From NCBI GenBank assembly GCA_965205275.1, contig OZ242168.1, positions 558,001 through 622,000 on the forward strand: a DNA stretch of 64,000 nucleotides, in the 5' to 3' direction. Shown in pieces: positions 35,908 to 44,896 of the stretch (positions are counted from its first letter, which is position 1; the number at the start of each line of letters is the position of its first letter). Source of the stretch: WTFY01 sp965205275. GTDB lineage: Bacteria > Pseudomonadota > Gammaproteobacteria > UBA4575. A program made the translations under genes and the position numbers. The notes under the pieces were generated by a model. The model made no database searches and was not told the origin of the DNA. It saw nothing but the letters and a program-made list of their open reading frames with translations.

Positions 35908-36813
35908 ATGCAACGTAGGGAACCTTTGGATTGGCTGGGTCTTGTGGCCCTGATTATCATGTTTGGCAGCGCATTCATGTTTATCAGACTGGCGGTTCAG
36001 GAGTTGTCGCCCGTTGTGGTCACGGCAGCAAGAATTGTGATTGCGGCAGTGGTGTTGCTGGTATTGGCCGCAATACGAAAAGAATCCTTCGGTTTTTTAC
36101 GTTCCGCCTGGCCATTGATCATTGCACTGGCTGTATTTGGCAACTGCCTGCCATTCTATCTGATAAGCTGGGGACAGCAAACGGTGGACAGCAGTACTGC
36201 AGGAATATTGATGGCGGTAATGCCTTTGGCTACCATTGTACTGGCGCATTTCTTTATACCAGGCGAAAAGCTTAATGTACTTCAGGTGTTCGGTTTTTTG
36301 TCAGGGTTTGCGGGTGTTCTCGTGCTACTTGGACCGGCAGCAATCGCTGAGTTCGGAAACAGTGCCCACGTATCTTTATCGATGCTGGCGATTCTGGGTG
36401 GAGCGTTGTGCTATGCAGTCAATACCATTCTTGCCAAACATCTGCCAGACGGGGAAAGCCTGCTGGCGGTTTCAGCATCGGTACTGGTCGCTTCGAGTCT
36501 GATCATGCTGCCTGCATGGCTTGCTGCTGGAGATGGTGGGACGCTCAGACTGGCCAGCGTCGGGTTTTTGTCTGTAGTTCTGCTGGGTATCTTTCCTACG
36601 GCTCTGGCAACACTGATTTATTTTGCGATCATTGCGCGCACCGGGCCCTCGTTCTTGTCTCAAATTAACTATCTGGTCCCGGTCTGGGCGGTACTCATGG
36701 GGACTGTATTTCTTGAGGAACCCTTCAGTATCCATGCATTTTTTGCGCTGGCGATCATATTGGCGGGCATCGCGGTAGCCGGGCGCAGGAATCCGTCCGT
36801 TGCCAGATTTTGA
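35908..36813 (+). CDS. EamA/DMT-superfamily transporter
   Basis: 301 residues with ten hydrophobic helices in two homologous halves, the EamA (RhaT-like) pattern. The first half begins WLGLVALIIMFGSAFMFIRL and the second VSLSMLAILGGALCYAVNTI. Members export amino acids, nucleotides or drugs from the inner membrane. The substrate is not predictable. It is followed after 32 bases by the DUF2237 gene, so they may be cotranscribed. Confidence 0.92.
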   Translation: MQRREPLDWLGLVALIIMFGSAFMFIRLAVQELSPVVVTAARIVIAAVVLLVLAAIRKESFGFLRSAWPLIIALAVFGNCLPFYLISWGQQTVDSSTAGILMAVMPLATIVLAHFFIPGEKLNVLQVFGFLSGFAGVLVLLGPAAIAEFGNSAHVSLSMLAILGGALCYAVNTILAKHLPDGESLLAVSASVLVASSLIMLPAWLAAGDGGTLRLASVGFLSVVLLGIFPTALATLIYFAIIARTGPSFLSQINYLVPVWAVLMGTVFLEEPFSIHAFFALAIILAGIAVAGRRNPSVARF

Positions 36814-36845
36814 CAGGCTTCAGATATTCATAAACAGGGTGGGCT

Positions 36846-37211
36846 ATGCAAAAGAATGTATTGGGCGGGGACCTGCAAAGCTGTTGCGACGAGCTTGCAA
36901 CGGGTTTTTATCGCAATGGGTGATGTGAAACCGATGAATACGATACCGGTACGCATACGGTTTGTACAAAAGTCACCCAGGAGTTTCTGGAGTTCTCCAA
37001 GGCCCAGGGCAATGATCTGACCCAGGCAGCTCCGGATATGGATTCCCCAGGACTGAAACCGGGTGATCGCTGGTGTATAGGCGTTCAGCGCTGGATTGAA
37101 GCACTGGAAGCTGACAAAGCGCCGGGCATCTACCTGAAATCAACCCATCACTCTGTACTGGAAATTCTGGAACTGGAGGTGCTCGCTAAATATGCGCTGG
37201 ACAAAAACTGA
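36846..37211 (+). CDS. DUF2237 protein with an in-frame TGA at codon 26 (candidate selenocysteine)
   Basis: The frame runs 122 codons from ATG to TGA and is open except for a TGA at 36921-36923. Translation gives MQKNVLGGDLQSCCDELATG through FYRNG, the TGA, then CETDEYDTGTHTVC, a PGLKPGDRWC motif and a normal C-terminus. Both sides match DUF2237 in one frame with no other lesion. In relatives, as I recall, the TGA position directly precedes the invariant Cys and is often Cys itself (GCC). A hairpin follows 4 bases after the TGA. Either selenocysteine is inserted here or the gene is a fresh nonsense mutant. The length is full for the family, whose function is unknown. Conserved cysteines suggest redox or metal chemistry. 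Confidence 0.75.
36928..36963 (+). promoter_or_regulatory. Hairpin after the TGA, candidate bacterial SECIS
   Basis: AAACCG then ATG pairs with CAT, one bulged A, then CGGTTT, making a nine-pair stem. Inside it, short CG and TA pairs can close on a CCGG apical loop. It starts 4 bases after the TGA, the place where bacterial SECIS elements occur. Loop sequence differs from the E. coli fdhF type, as is common. It may be chance. Confidence 0.4.
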
Positions 37212-37264
37212 ATGAGCCACTGCGGAACCCGGGTACCAGGTATGCGTATATGCAGACAGCCGGA

Positions 37265-37765
37265 CTATTGATGGCGCTGAATGAATTTTTCCAGGGCCTC
37301 GGGGCTTACCGGTCCTACATGATAGTCTGCAAACTGCCCCTGGGGGTTGTACATCAGGTAGGTAGGGGTTCCCTGAAATGGCTTTGTGGTTGCAGTCCGG
37401 TAGTGAAAGGCAATAACGGTCAAGTCGCTGATCAGGTTATCGAATGACATGGGCATTTCATCAATGTGCCGGGTAATTTTTTCCAGCTGGGAATAGCCAT
37501 CGAGTGATATACCAATCACTTTTGCATCGGCATCTCTGTGCCGGGTATGAAAATCGGATATCGCAGGATATTCCTGTGCACAAACACTGCAATCTGCTGC
37601 CCATAACATCACCAGGGTCCATTTGTCTTTTTCAAAATGCTGCGAAAGTGTCGTGATTCTGCCTTCTAGGGTTCTGACTTCTGTCCAGCTCGAGGCATAC
37701 ACGGCATTGCTGCAGAGGAAAAGCAACAGGGCGGGAAAGTAAAAAAATCGTTTAATTTTCAGCAC
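37265..37765 (-). CDS. TlpA-like thioredoxin-fold protein, exported
   Basis: About 166 residues from a GTG at 37765 that starts a signal peptide (RFFYFPALLLFLCSNAVYA). A longer frame to 37837 would put 24 residues ahead of it. The thioredoxin fold has WTLVMLWAADCSVCAQEYP with the CxxC pair. A cis-proline region is seen in GTPTYLMYN. Such TlpA/ResA-type proteins reduce periplasmic disulfides, for example in cytochrome c assembly. No partner genes adjoin it. Confidence 0.83.
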   Translation of the reverse strand: MLKIKRFFYFPALLLFLCSNAVYASSWTEVRTLEGRITTLSQHFEKDKWTLVMLWAADCSVCAQEYPAISDFHTRHRDADAKVIGISLDGYSQLEKITRHIDEMPMSFDNLISDLTVIAFHYRTATTKPFQGTPTYLMYNPQGQFADYHVGPVSPEALEKFIQRHQ

Positions 37766-37884
37766 ACTGGGTATAATCCCAACGGTCAGGGGGGCTCGCT
37801 GATTGCAAAGCAGGCCGGTAGAAGTCAAATCATACACAGGTTACTTGCTTTTTCCCACTTTCAGCAAACCCACGGAGCAGTTTC

Positions 37885-38745
37885 ATGACAGTATGTAGAG
37901 TTCGCAAGGTCCTGGATCAGGTTGGCACACTGGCCTTTCCAGGCATTTATGACACCCTGTCGGCAAAAATTGCAGAGCAGGCCGGGTTTCCGATGGGGTT
38001 TGTTTCAGGATATTCTCTGGCTGCTGCTACGATTGGCGAGCCGGATTTTGGCCTGTTGACCCAGACTGAGGTCGTCGAGCGGGCACGTGCAATTTGTGCC
38101 AGCGTATCGATTCCGATCATTGTCGATGCCGATACAGGATATGGAAATCCGCTCAATGTGCGTCGAACGGTAGAGCTTCTGATGGATGCCGGTGCGGCAG
38201 GCTGCTTTCTTGAGGATCAGGTCTGGCCCAAAAAATGTGGCCATATGCGCAATAAAAAGGTAATTTCACGCGAGGATTACCTGCAGAAAATCCGGGCGGC
38301 TGTGGATGCACGGGAGGATCATGATTTTTTCATCGTGGCACGTACGGATGCAGAGGCCGTTCATGGGCTGGACGAAGCGATTGTGCGTGTGACCGAAGCA
38401 CGCGAGTCAGGTGCCGATGCAAGCTTTGTTGAGGCCCCCGGCTCAATCGAGCAACTCGAGAAGATAGGCCTGCAGGCCCCCAAACCCCTTGTTGCCAATA
38501 TGATTGAAGGAGGTAAAACCCCGGTACTGCCAAAAGAGCAACTGGAGGCCCTTGGCTTTCAGCTTATTCTTTACCCGTTAACCGGTCTGTTTGCAGCCGG
38601 CCATACACTTCGCAAGTTCTACATGAATTTATACCAGAAAGGCACAACACTCGGAATGGAAGGAGATTTGCTCAATTTTTCAGAATTCAATGAGTTGATT
38701 GGCGTGGAAGAAAAATACAGGCTCTCCGAGAAATACGGTGAATGA
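37885..38745 (+). CDS. Isocitrate lyase/PEP mutase-family enzyme
   Basis: 286 residues of the TIM-barrel family. VDADTGYGNPLNVRRTVE contains the Mg-binding Asp, and QVWPKKCGHMRNKKVI is the mobile loop with the catalytic Cys seen in lyases such as methylisocitrate lyase and related oxaloacetate decarboxylases. It cleaves or rearranges alpha-hydroxy or phospho acids. The neighbouring dicarboxylate transporter fits an organic-acid substrate. The sequence does not separate 2-methylisocitrate lyase from related lyases, and no prp genes are beside it. It is convergent with the transporter gene. Confidence 0.87.
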   Translation: MTVCRVRKVLDQVGTLAFPGIYDTLSAKIAEQAGFPMGFVSGYSLAAATIGEPDFGLLTQTEVVERARAICASVSIPIIVDADTGYGNPLNVRRTVELLMDAGAAGCFLEDQVWPKKCGHMRNKKVISREDYLQKIRAAVDAREDHDFFIVARTDAEAVHGLDEAIVRVTEARESGADASFVEAPGSIEQLEKIGLQAPKPLVANMIEGGKTPVLPKEQLEALGFQLILYPLTGLFAAGHTLRKFYMNLYQKGTTLGMEGDLLNFSEFNELIGVEEKYRLSEKYGE

Positions 38746-38754
38746 CTGAGTATT

Positions 38755-40284
38755 TTATTCCATGATCAACCCAATCATGAGATTGCTGAGTGTAAAGGCA
38801 AGCAGGGTAATGACCATCAGGCATATCAGGTTTAACCAGATACCGGTTTTACGCATTTGCTGCGAGGTAATATGCCCTGAACCGAATACGATCGCATTGG
38901 GCGGTGTCGCGACGGGCAGCATGAATGCGCAGCTCGCAGCAATCGATGCAGGGATCACCAGCGTATAAGGATGAACATTCAATGCCGGCGCAATGGCGGC
39001 AAGAATCGGAACCAGTGTCGCAGTGGTCGCGGTATTCGAGGTCAGCTCGGTCAAAAATACGACCGCACTGATAATAATCAACAAGATCAGAAACATTGGC
39101 AAAAATGATAATGCAGTGGCCTGTGCACCGATAAACTCTGTGACGCCATTGGCCTTTACGGCTCCTGCAAGGCTTAATCCTCCACCGAGCAACAGCAAAA
39201 TCCCCCAGGGCAGGCTCTTCAGGTCCTCCCATTGCAGGATATACCGGCCTGTATGGTTCCTGGCAGGTATGACAAAAAGCAGGATCGCCCCGAGCATGGA
39301 TATACCTGAATCCGTAAGCCCGGCCAGTGGATTCAGCACATTTCCATGCCATGAAAATTCAATGCCTTGCAAATAGGTGCGGCCCAGCCACATCAAGACG
39401 GTGAAGCTGAAAATGCAAAGCACGGCTTTTTCTTCATAGCGCATTGCACCCAGGGCCAGCCTTTTGTTTTTTAAAGACGCGGCAGAGCCATAAAGCTTGA
39501 TGTTGTCTACCTTATAAATGATCTTTGTGAGCAGCCACCAGCTGACAGGCAATAATACCAGTACTACAGGCACACCAATCTGTGACCACTCAAAAAAACT
39601 GATATCCTGCTGATAAGGCGTGTCAATCGCATCACGAACAAAAGATACAGTAAATGAGTTGGGTATCGTGCCGATCACCGTTGAAATTCCACCAATGGAT
39701 GCGGCGTAAGCGATACTCAGCATGATGCAGGTTGCAAAGGCCTGGCCTTGACGTTCATTACCCGTGTTATTTTTGTTGAATACCACCAGGCTGATTACAC
39801 TTAATCCGATAGGCAGCATCATGGCTGTGGTTGCGGTATTTGAGATAAATGCACTTAAAAATGCGGTAGCCAGCATAAATCCGCCTACAATGCGGGCCGG
39901 TGAACTTCCAATTCTGCTTAATATCCCAAGGGCAATCCGCTTATCCAGCCCCCAGCGTTGAATGGCCGTAGCGATAAGAAAACCGCCCAGTAACAGGAAA
40001 ATAATATGCGAAGCATAGGGTGCTGTGGCTTCCCTGATTGAGGTCACGCCAAATATGGGGAACAGCGCAATGGGCAGCAGTGCCGTCACGCGTATATCAG
40101 CCGCTTCCGTTAACCACCAGGCCGCCATCCACACCAGCAGGGCAAGTGTGGCCCTTGCCGAATGACCAAACTCGGTCATATCCCCGCTGCTGCTAAGATA
40201 CTGTTCCGGGAGTAACCAATAGACGATCAGCGCGCCCACAGGCCCGGTAATCAGGCATATGAACTTGTAGCGACCTGTTTTCAT
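38755..40284 (-). CDS. DASS-family sodium:dicarboxylate/sulfate symporter (SLC13 type)
   Basis: 509 residues with about 12-14 hydrophobic segments. Two signature regions, SNTATTAMMLPIGLSVI and TSNTATTATLVPILAAI, are the SNT motifs that bind sodium and carboxylate in SLC13 and VcINDY-type carriers. It should take up succinate, malate or sulfate-like anions with sodium. It lies 9 bases from the convergent PEP-mutase-family gene and is divergent from moaA. Confidence 0.93.
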   Translation of the reverse strand: MKTGRYKFICLITGPVGALIVYWLLPEQYLSSSGDMTEFGHSARATLALLVWMAAWWLTEAADIRVTALLPIALFPIFGVTSIREATAPYASHIIFLLLGGFLIATAIQRWGLDKRIALGILSRIGSSPARIVGGFMLATAFLSAFISNTATTAMMLPIGLSVISLVVFNKNNTGNERQGQAFATCIMLSIAYAASIGGISTVIGTIPNSFTVSFVRDAIDTPYQQDISFFEWSQIGVPVVLVLLPVSWWLLTKIIYKVDNIKLYGSAASLKNKRLALGAMRYEEKAVLCIFSFTVLMWLGRTYLQGIEFSWHGNVLNPLAGLTDSGISMLGAILLFVIPARNHTGRYILQWEDLKSLPWGILLLLGGGLSLAGAVKANGVTEFIGAQATALSFLPMFLILLIIISAVVFLTELTSNTATTATLVPILAAIAPALNVHPYTLVIPASIAASCAFMLPVATPPNAIVFGSGHITSQQMRKTGIWLNLICLMVITLLAFTLSNLMIGLIME

Positions 40285-40366
40285 ATCTCTGTTGCCTGAT
40301 ACTTTGATATTGTTTTACTGGTCTACACGAAATAAAGTACCGGTTGAACGGGCTCCACTCTTGATT

Positions 40367-41389
40367 ATGGAAAACACCACACAAACACTTGATACCTTAT
40401 CACGCCCGATAAGGGATCTCAGAATATCGGTTACAGACCGGTGCAATTTTCGTTGTACCTACTGTATGCCAAAGGAAGTGTTTAACAGTGATTACAAATT
40501 CTTACACAGGGAACAGCTGCTGACTTTTGAAGAAATTACCCGGATTTCAGGAATATTTGCTTCTTTGGGAGTCAGGAAAATACGGTTGACAGGGGGGGAG
40601 CCATTATTACGTAAAAACCTGCCCGTGTTGATTGAGCAACTGGCAAAAATTGATTCGATAGAAGATATCAGCCTGACCACAAACGGTGTGCTGTTGACCC
40701 AAGAATCAGCCATGAAGCTCAAGGATGCCGGGTTGAAGCGGATCACAATCAGCCTGGATACGCTTGATGATGCAACGTTTAAACTGATCAGCGATGTAGA
40801 CTTTGACGTCGGCCGGGTGCTTCAGGCGATTGATCATGCAGAATCGGCAGGGCTCACACCTGTTAAGATCAATGTTGTTGTCAAGAAAGGAATCAATGAG
40901 GGTTCCATTCTGCCTATGGCGAGGCATTTTCATGGCAGCGGGAAGATCGTTCGCTTCATTGAATATATGGATGTAGGCCATACCAATCACTGGAAAATGG
41001 ACGATGTGTTTGCTGCGGAAGACATTGTTAATGAAGTCCGCAGGGAGTTCGAGATAAAGCCTGCTGATGCCAATTACCAAGGAGAGGTTGCAAAACGCTG
41101 GCGTTATCAGGACGGGGGAGGGGAAATCGGGATTATTGCCTCCGTAACGCAACCGTTTTGCCAGAGTTGTACACGGGCCAGACTGTCCGCAGAAGGGAAG
41201 CTGTACACCTGTTTGTTTGCAACACAGGGCCGCGATTTGCGGCATCTGTTGCGTGAGGGTGCCAATGATAAGTATATTGCAGATGTGATAGGGTCTGTCT
41301 GGACAAAACGTACCGACCGCTACTCGGAAATCCGCACATCGGAAACGGCTTTGCTACCCAAAGTAGAAATGTCATATATTGGCGGCTAA
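40367..41389 (+). CDS. moaA: GTP 3',8-cyclase MoaA
   Basis: 340 residues from ATG at 40367; a longer TTG-initiated frame reaches 40292. The radical-SAM cluster is CNFRCTYC (Cys26, Cys30, Cys33). The C-terminal cluster that binds GTP is CQSCTRARLSAEGKLYTC. The C-terminus ends in GG, essential in MoaA. It makes the first intermediate of molybdopterin synthesis. No moaC gene is adjacent. It fits with mobA, mobB and moeB elsewhere in the window. Confidence 0.95.
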   Translation: MENTTQTLDTLSRPIRDLRISVTDRCNFRCTYCMPKEVFNSDYKFLHREQLLTFEEITRISGIFASLGVRKIRLTGGEPLLRKNLPVLIEQLAKIDSIEDISLTTNGVLLTQESAMKLKDAGLKRITISLDTLDDATFKLISDVDFDVGRVLQAIDHAESAGLTPVKINVVVKKGINEGSILPMARHFHGSGKIVRFIEYMDVGHTNHWKMDDVFAAEDIVNEVRREFEIKPADANYQGEVAKRWRYQDGGGEIGIIASVTQPFCQSCTRARLSAEGKLYTCLFATQGRDLRHLLREGANDKYIADVIGSVWTKRTDRYSEIRTSETALLPKVEMSYIGG

Positions 41390-41507
41390 TACGAAATTCA
41401 GCTTACAGCTCACTTGAAAGCATATCCGTTGAGCATTTGTATACAGTTGAAAGCTAGGGTTCAGACTCTATCAAGAGCAGCACTTTTGTTTCTTGTTGAT
41501 GTAACAG

Positions 41508-41581
41508 GGCTAGGTGGCAGAGTGGTGATGCAGCGGCCTGCAAAGCCGTCAATACCGGTTCGATTCCGGTCCTAGCCTCCA
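41508..41581 (+). tRNA. tRNA-Cys (GCA)
   Basis: The acceptor stem GGCTAGG pairs with CCTAGCC and is followed by T and CCA. The anticodon loop CTGCAAA contains GCA. The T arm reads CCGGTTCGATTCCGG. Encoded CCA is present. It lies 9 bases before tRNA-Leu, so the two are one transcript. Confidence 0.95.
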
Positions 41582-41590
41582 GTTTTATTT

Positions 41591-41678
41591 GCCCGGGTGG
41601 CGGAATTGGTAGACGCAAGGGACTTAAAATCCCTCGCCTGTATAAGGCGTGCCGGTTCGACTCCGGCTCCGGGCACCA
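41591..41678 (+). tRNA. tRNA-Leu (TAA)
   Basis: Acceptor stem GCCCGGG pairs with CTCCGGGC. The anticodon arm GGGACTTAAAATCCC contains TAA. A long variable arm (CGCCTGTATAAGGCG) marks a class II tRNA. CCA is encoded. Its 3' end is directly followed by an integrase gene, so it is likely the attachment site of the island. Confidence 0.95.
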
Positions 41679-41855
41679 ATTGAACTGTCTGATAACGTCC
41701 ACGGAAATCCGATAAGCGTTAGTAATTGTAATTATTACAGTGTTTTACACAAATATCTTTATTCTATAGTATCCAACAGCGTTCATTGACATCCGGAAAA
41801 AATGACAGTACATTTGGCAGTGCTTTCCGGTTCAATTTAAAAAGTACTGTCATAA

Positions 41856-43090
41856 ATGCCCCTGACCAACACCCGCCTTAAGGCAGCAAAACCCCGCGCC
41901 AGTGATTATCGGATTACAGATGGAGGCGGTCTTTTTTTGCTGGTCAAGACAAATGGCAGCAAATACTGGCGGATGGACTATCGTTTCCGTGGCAAGCGCA
42001 ATACCCTGGCTTTGGGGATCTATCCGCAGGTCAGCCTCAAAGAGGCCCGGGAGCGGCGAAGAAAGGCCCGGATGCAGCTTGAGAGCGGTCGGGACCCGAG
42101 TGAGGTCCGCAAGGAAGCAAAGCAGGCAAAACAGGCCGATGAGTTCGAAGCCATCGCCCGCCAATGGTGGGAACACTGCAGAGGCACCTGGACGCCTTCT
42201 CATGCGGCCCGGGTCCTGAAACGCCTGCAGACAATGCCTTCGGGGATCTGGGGCATCTGCCCATTGATGAGATTACACCTCAGAGGATCATCGCTACGGT
42301 TCGAAAGATCGAAGCCCGCGGAGCCCTGGATGTAGCCAGCCGAGTCAACCAGGCCATCCGCGCTGTGTGCCGCTTTGCAATCCAGCAGGGGATTGCAACC
42401 CACAACCCGGCAGGGGACCTGGGGGGTATCGTTAAGCAGAGAAAGGTCCAGCACCGGCCCTCGCTGCCCAGGGAGGAACTGCCGCAGTTTCTGAAAGAAC
42501 TGGAGACCTACAGCGACCGGGGTCGACTGCTGACCCAACGGGCCATCAAGCTGTTGTTGCTGAGTTTCGTGCGCTCCGGCGAGCTTCGCGGAGCCCGCTG
42601 GGAGGAGTTTGATCTGGAGGACAAAGTCTGGCGCATCTCCGCAGACCGCATGAAGATGAGAAACGAGCACCTGGTTCCACTGTCCCGACAGGCTCTGGAA
42701 GTCATAGAACTGTTGCAGGGCATGACCGGCAAATATGATCTGGTGTTCCCTTCGGAGCGTGACCGCTCCCGCGAGATGTCCGACAACACGATGAGGCGTG
42801 CCATCTTCAAGCTGGGCTATGACGGAACCGTGGAGGGCAAAACCAAGGCTGTGCCCCATGGGTTCAGGGCCACAGCGTCTTCAATTCTGAACGAGACGGG
42901 CTTCAATCCGGATGCCATTGAGCGTCAGTTGGCGCACATGGAGCGCAACAGTGTGCGGGCCGCCTACACCTATCATGCCCGTTATATGGATGAGCGCCGG
43001 ACCATGATGCAATGGTGGGCCGATTACCTGGACGAGATGAGAGTCTCCGGGAAAGTAGTTCCTATCTTCTCCAGGGCAGCCAATAGCTGA
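41856..43090 (+). pseudogene. P4-type tyrosine integrase, single frameshift
   Basis: The N-terminal frame (41856 to about 42235) begins MPLTNTRLKAAKPRASDYR, the DUF4102 arm-binding domain of P4-type integrases. The frame shifts by -1 near 42233 (RVLKRLQ in one frame, DNAFGDLGHLPIDEI in the next). The core domain continues with the catalytic SGELRGARW, HGFRATASS and the C-terminal region RAAYTYHARYMDERR with the nucleophile Tyr. One lost base would explain the break; a sequencing error is possible. It lies 177 bases after tRNA-Leu, so it should have mediated integration there. The frame otherwise is intact. Confidence 0.85.
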
Positions 43091-43128
43091 TATCGAGAAA
43101 CCATTGGCCGCACTCTGTCGTTTGAGTA

Positions 43129-43311
43129 TCAGGTCTGCTGTCGGGACTCGATCCACTGGATGACGATATGTTCATGCCAGCCGACCGACCGGGCGCCGGT
43201 CAGGCGGATCTGTTTGGGGAATGTGCCTTTGGCAATGAGAGCGTAGATGGTGGAGCGGGACAGGCCCGTCATGCGCTGGACTTCCTTGAGCCTTACAATT
43301 CTGCGAGTCAT
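43129..43311 (-). CDS. AlpA-type regulator
   Basis: 60 residues. IVRLKEVQRMTGLSRSTIY is the MerR-like helix-turn-helix of AlpA, followed by ALIAKGTFPKQIRLTGAR and the WHEHIVIQWIESR end. AlpA proteins activate excision of P4-like elements by controlling the integrase or acting as excisionase. It converges with the integrase gene. An AGGA box precedes the ATG. This pair marks the left part of a P4-like integrative element. Confidence 0.9.
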   Translation of the reverse strand: MTRRIVRLKEVQRMTGLSRSTIYALIAKGTFPKQIRLTGARSVGWHEHIVIQWIESRQQT

Positions 43312-43682
43312 AGATTTTTCCTATTTTTGTGCAAGGCTGACCCATGGTAGGCTGAAAAAACAATAGATAACCGATCAACGCAAGGGATAGCCCGGCTCAT
43401 GGTGGCAACGCAATCCATGCAGGCTCCGCTCTGGCTGCAGGAGATCTGGCAGCTCCGGGGAATCTGCCAGGCGATCGGATACTAAGGGGAGTGATTCGAC
43501 GCACCGGACATCCACGCACGGACCCCGCGTCACTACCAGGGAGCAAAGCAAACGCGGTAGTGACGCGGGGGCAATTGACGTGCGGGCCCGCGCCGCACGG
43601 TCTGATCTTGATTGCGGACTCGAATGCCCCGCAAATTACGGTGTCCCCAAATCCGATCGCCCGCGATTTTTTTGTGTGTAAA
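43312..43682. other. Gene-poor region between AlpA and IS481
   Basis: A 28-codon frame (43399-43485, MVATQSMQAPLWLQEIW...) might be a remnant; otherwise no gene. The stretch holds the two strong hairpins annotated at 43523-43599. Confidence 0.4.
43523..43599. repeat. Two tandem GC-rich perfect hairpins
   Basis: First hairpin: a 15-base arm at 43523-43537 (CCCCGCGTCACTACC) pairs perfectly with 43556-43570, loop 18 bases. Second: CGTGCGG (43579-43585) pairs with CCGCACG (43593-43599), loop 7. No T-run follows, so simple terminators are unlikely. They may be a replication, transfer or recombination site of the integrative element. Confidence 0.6.
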
Positions 43683-44851
43683 GGTTCAGATACCTATGGC
43701 ACTTTTCAGTGATCGTGAGCAAGGGATCTGAATGAGGGGGTGCAGAGGGAGGCGTGGCCTCTCTCTGCACCGGATCGGGTATCCTCCAGTGAACCAACCA
43801 CAGCCACTGGAACAGGAGACCCGAGCATGGACATTAAATCCCTTCGTATTCGATCATACAAGAGCTTCAGGGTCGACGAACACGTACCCGAGGCGGCGGG
43901 TGAGCGCTACCGCAGGTTGCAGGCGTACCAGCGCTTGCGTGCGGCGGGCTGCAGCGAGGCCGGCGCCCTGGAGCAACTGGAGATCAGCCGGCGCACCCTG
44001 TACCGCTGGAAGGCCGTCCTGGCCGCAGGCGGTGTGCACGCCCTGGCGCCGCATTCGAGCCGCCCGCGGCGGCACCGGTGTCCGGCCTATACGCCGCAGG
44101 ACGTGAGGGCGGTGCTGGCCCTGCGCCGCAAGTACCCGTTTATGGGCAAGGCGCGCCTGCAGGTCCTGCTGGGGCGCGAGGGCGTGGCACTGAGTGTGTC
44201 GAGCGTCGGGCGCATCCTCAGCCGGGCGCTGGCCCGCGGTGTGATCCGGCCCGCCGCGTTCTGCGAAGGCAGGCATGCGCCGAAGCGCCCGCGCCGCTTC
44301 GCCCGCTGGGCACGGCGCTGGAAGTACGGCGCGAAGGCGCGTACCCCGGGCGAGCTGATGCAGATCGACCACATGACCTATGTGCGAGACGGCGACACCG
44401 TCAAGGAGTTCCGCGCCGTGTGCCCGGTGTCGAAGTTCATGGTCACGCGCGCCTGCTCACGGGCCACTGCCGGGCACGCCCGGCGCTTCCTGCACGAACT
44501 GCTGGCGGCCCTGCCGTTCCCGCTCGTCTCCATCCAGGTCGACGGCGGCAGCGAGTTCATGGCCGGCTTCGAGGCGTCCTGTGAAGCGCTGCACATCCCG
44601 CTGCATGTGTTGCCGCCCAAGCATCCCCAGTACAACGGCTGTGTGGAACGCGCCAACCGCGCTGCCCGCATCGAGTTCTGGGGACGCTACGATGGCCCCC
44701 TGAGCATCGACCCGGTGCAGGCCGCCCTCGCCGGCTATGAGTTCTTCTACAACTATGAACGCCCCCACGCAGCACTCGACTGGAAAACGCCCAACGAGTA
44801 CCTTGTCACCCTGGAGGCCGCCTGATCCCACAGTGCCATAGGTACTGAACC
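43683..44851 (+). mobile_element. IS481-family element
   Basis: The ends carry matching inverted repeats: GGTTCAGATACCTATGGCACT at the left and its near complement (GTGCCATAGGTACTGAACC) at the right. One transposase gene fills the element. The DNA is strikingly GC-rich against the flanking Sel1 and integrase genes, which suggests recent arrival from a GC-rich host. No obvious target duplication was seen. Confidence 0.85.
43827..44825 (+). CDS. IS481-family DDE transposase
   Basis: 332 residues from an ATG with AGGAG 8 bases upstream; the frame remains open upstream to 43740. N-terminal HTH (RRTLYRWKAVLAAGGVHAL) and a Leu/Arg-rich region lead to an rve-type core: MQIDHMTYV, VDGGSEFMAG and QYNGCVERANRAARIEFW hold the D, D and E. 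The C-terminal YNYERPHAALDWKTPNEY is the IS481 ending. The frame looks intact, so the element may be active. Confidence 0.9.
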   Translation: MDIKSLRIRSYKSFRVDEHVPEAAGERYRRLQAYQRLRAAGCSEAGALEQLEISRRTLYRWKAVLAAGGVHALAPHSSRPRRHRCPAYTPQDVRAVLALRRKYPFMGKARLQVLLGREGVALSVSSVGRILSRALARGVIRPAAFCEGRHAPKRPRRFARWARRWKYGAKARTPGELMQIDHMTYVRDGDTVKEFRAVCPVSKFMVTRACSRATAGHARRFLHELLAALPFPLVSIQVDGGSEFMAGFEASCEALHIPLHVLPPKHPQYNGCVERANRAARIEFWGRYDGPLSIDPVQAALAGYEFFYNYERPHAALDWKTPNEYLVTLEAA

Positions 44852-44896
44852 CATACATGTACTTGAAATATATAGAGTATTGTGCTAAAATCTAGT

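Noticed and set aside
40285..40366. Molybdenum-cofactor riboswitch upstream of moaA
   Set aside because: The gap is too short and shows no extended pairing typical of that RNA.
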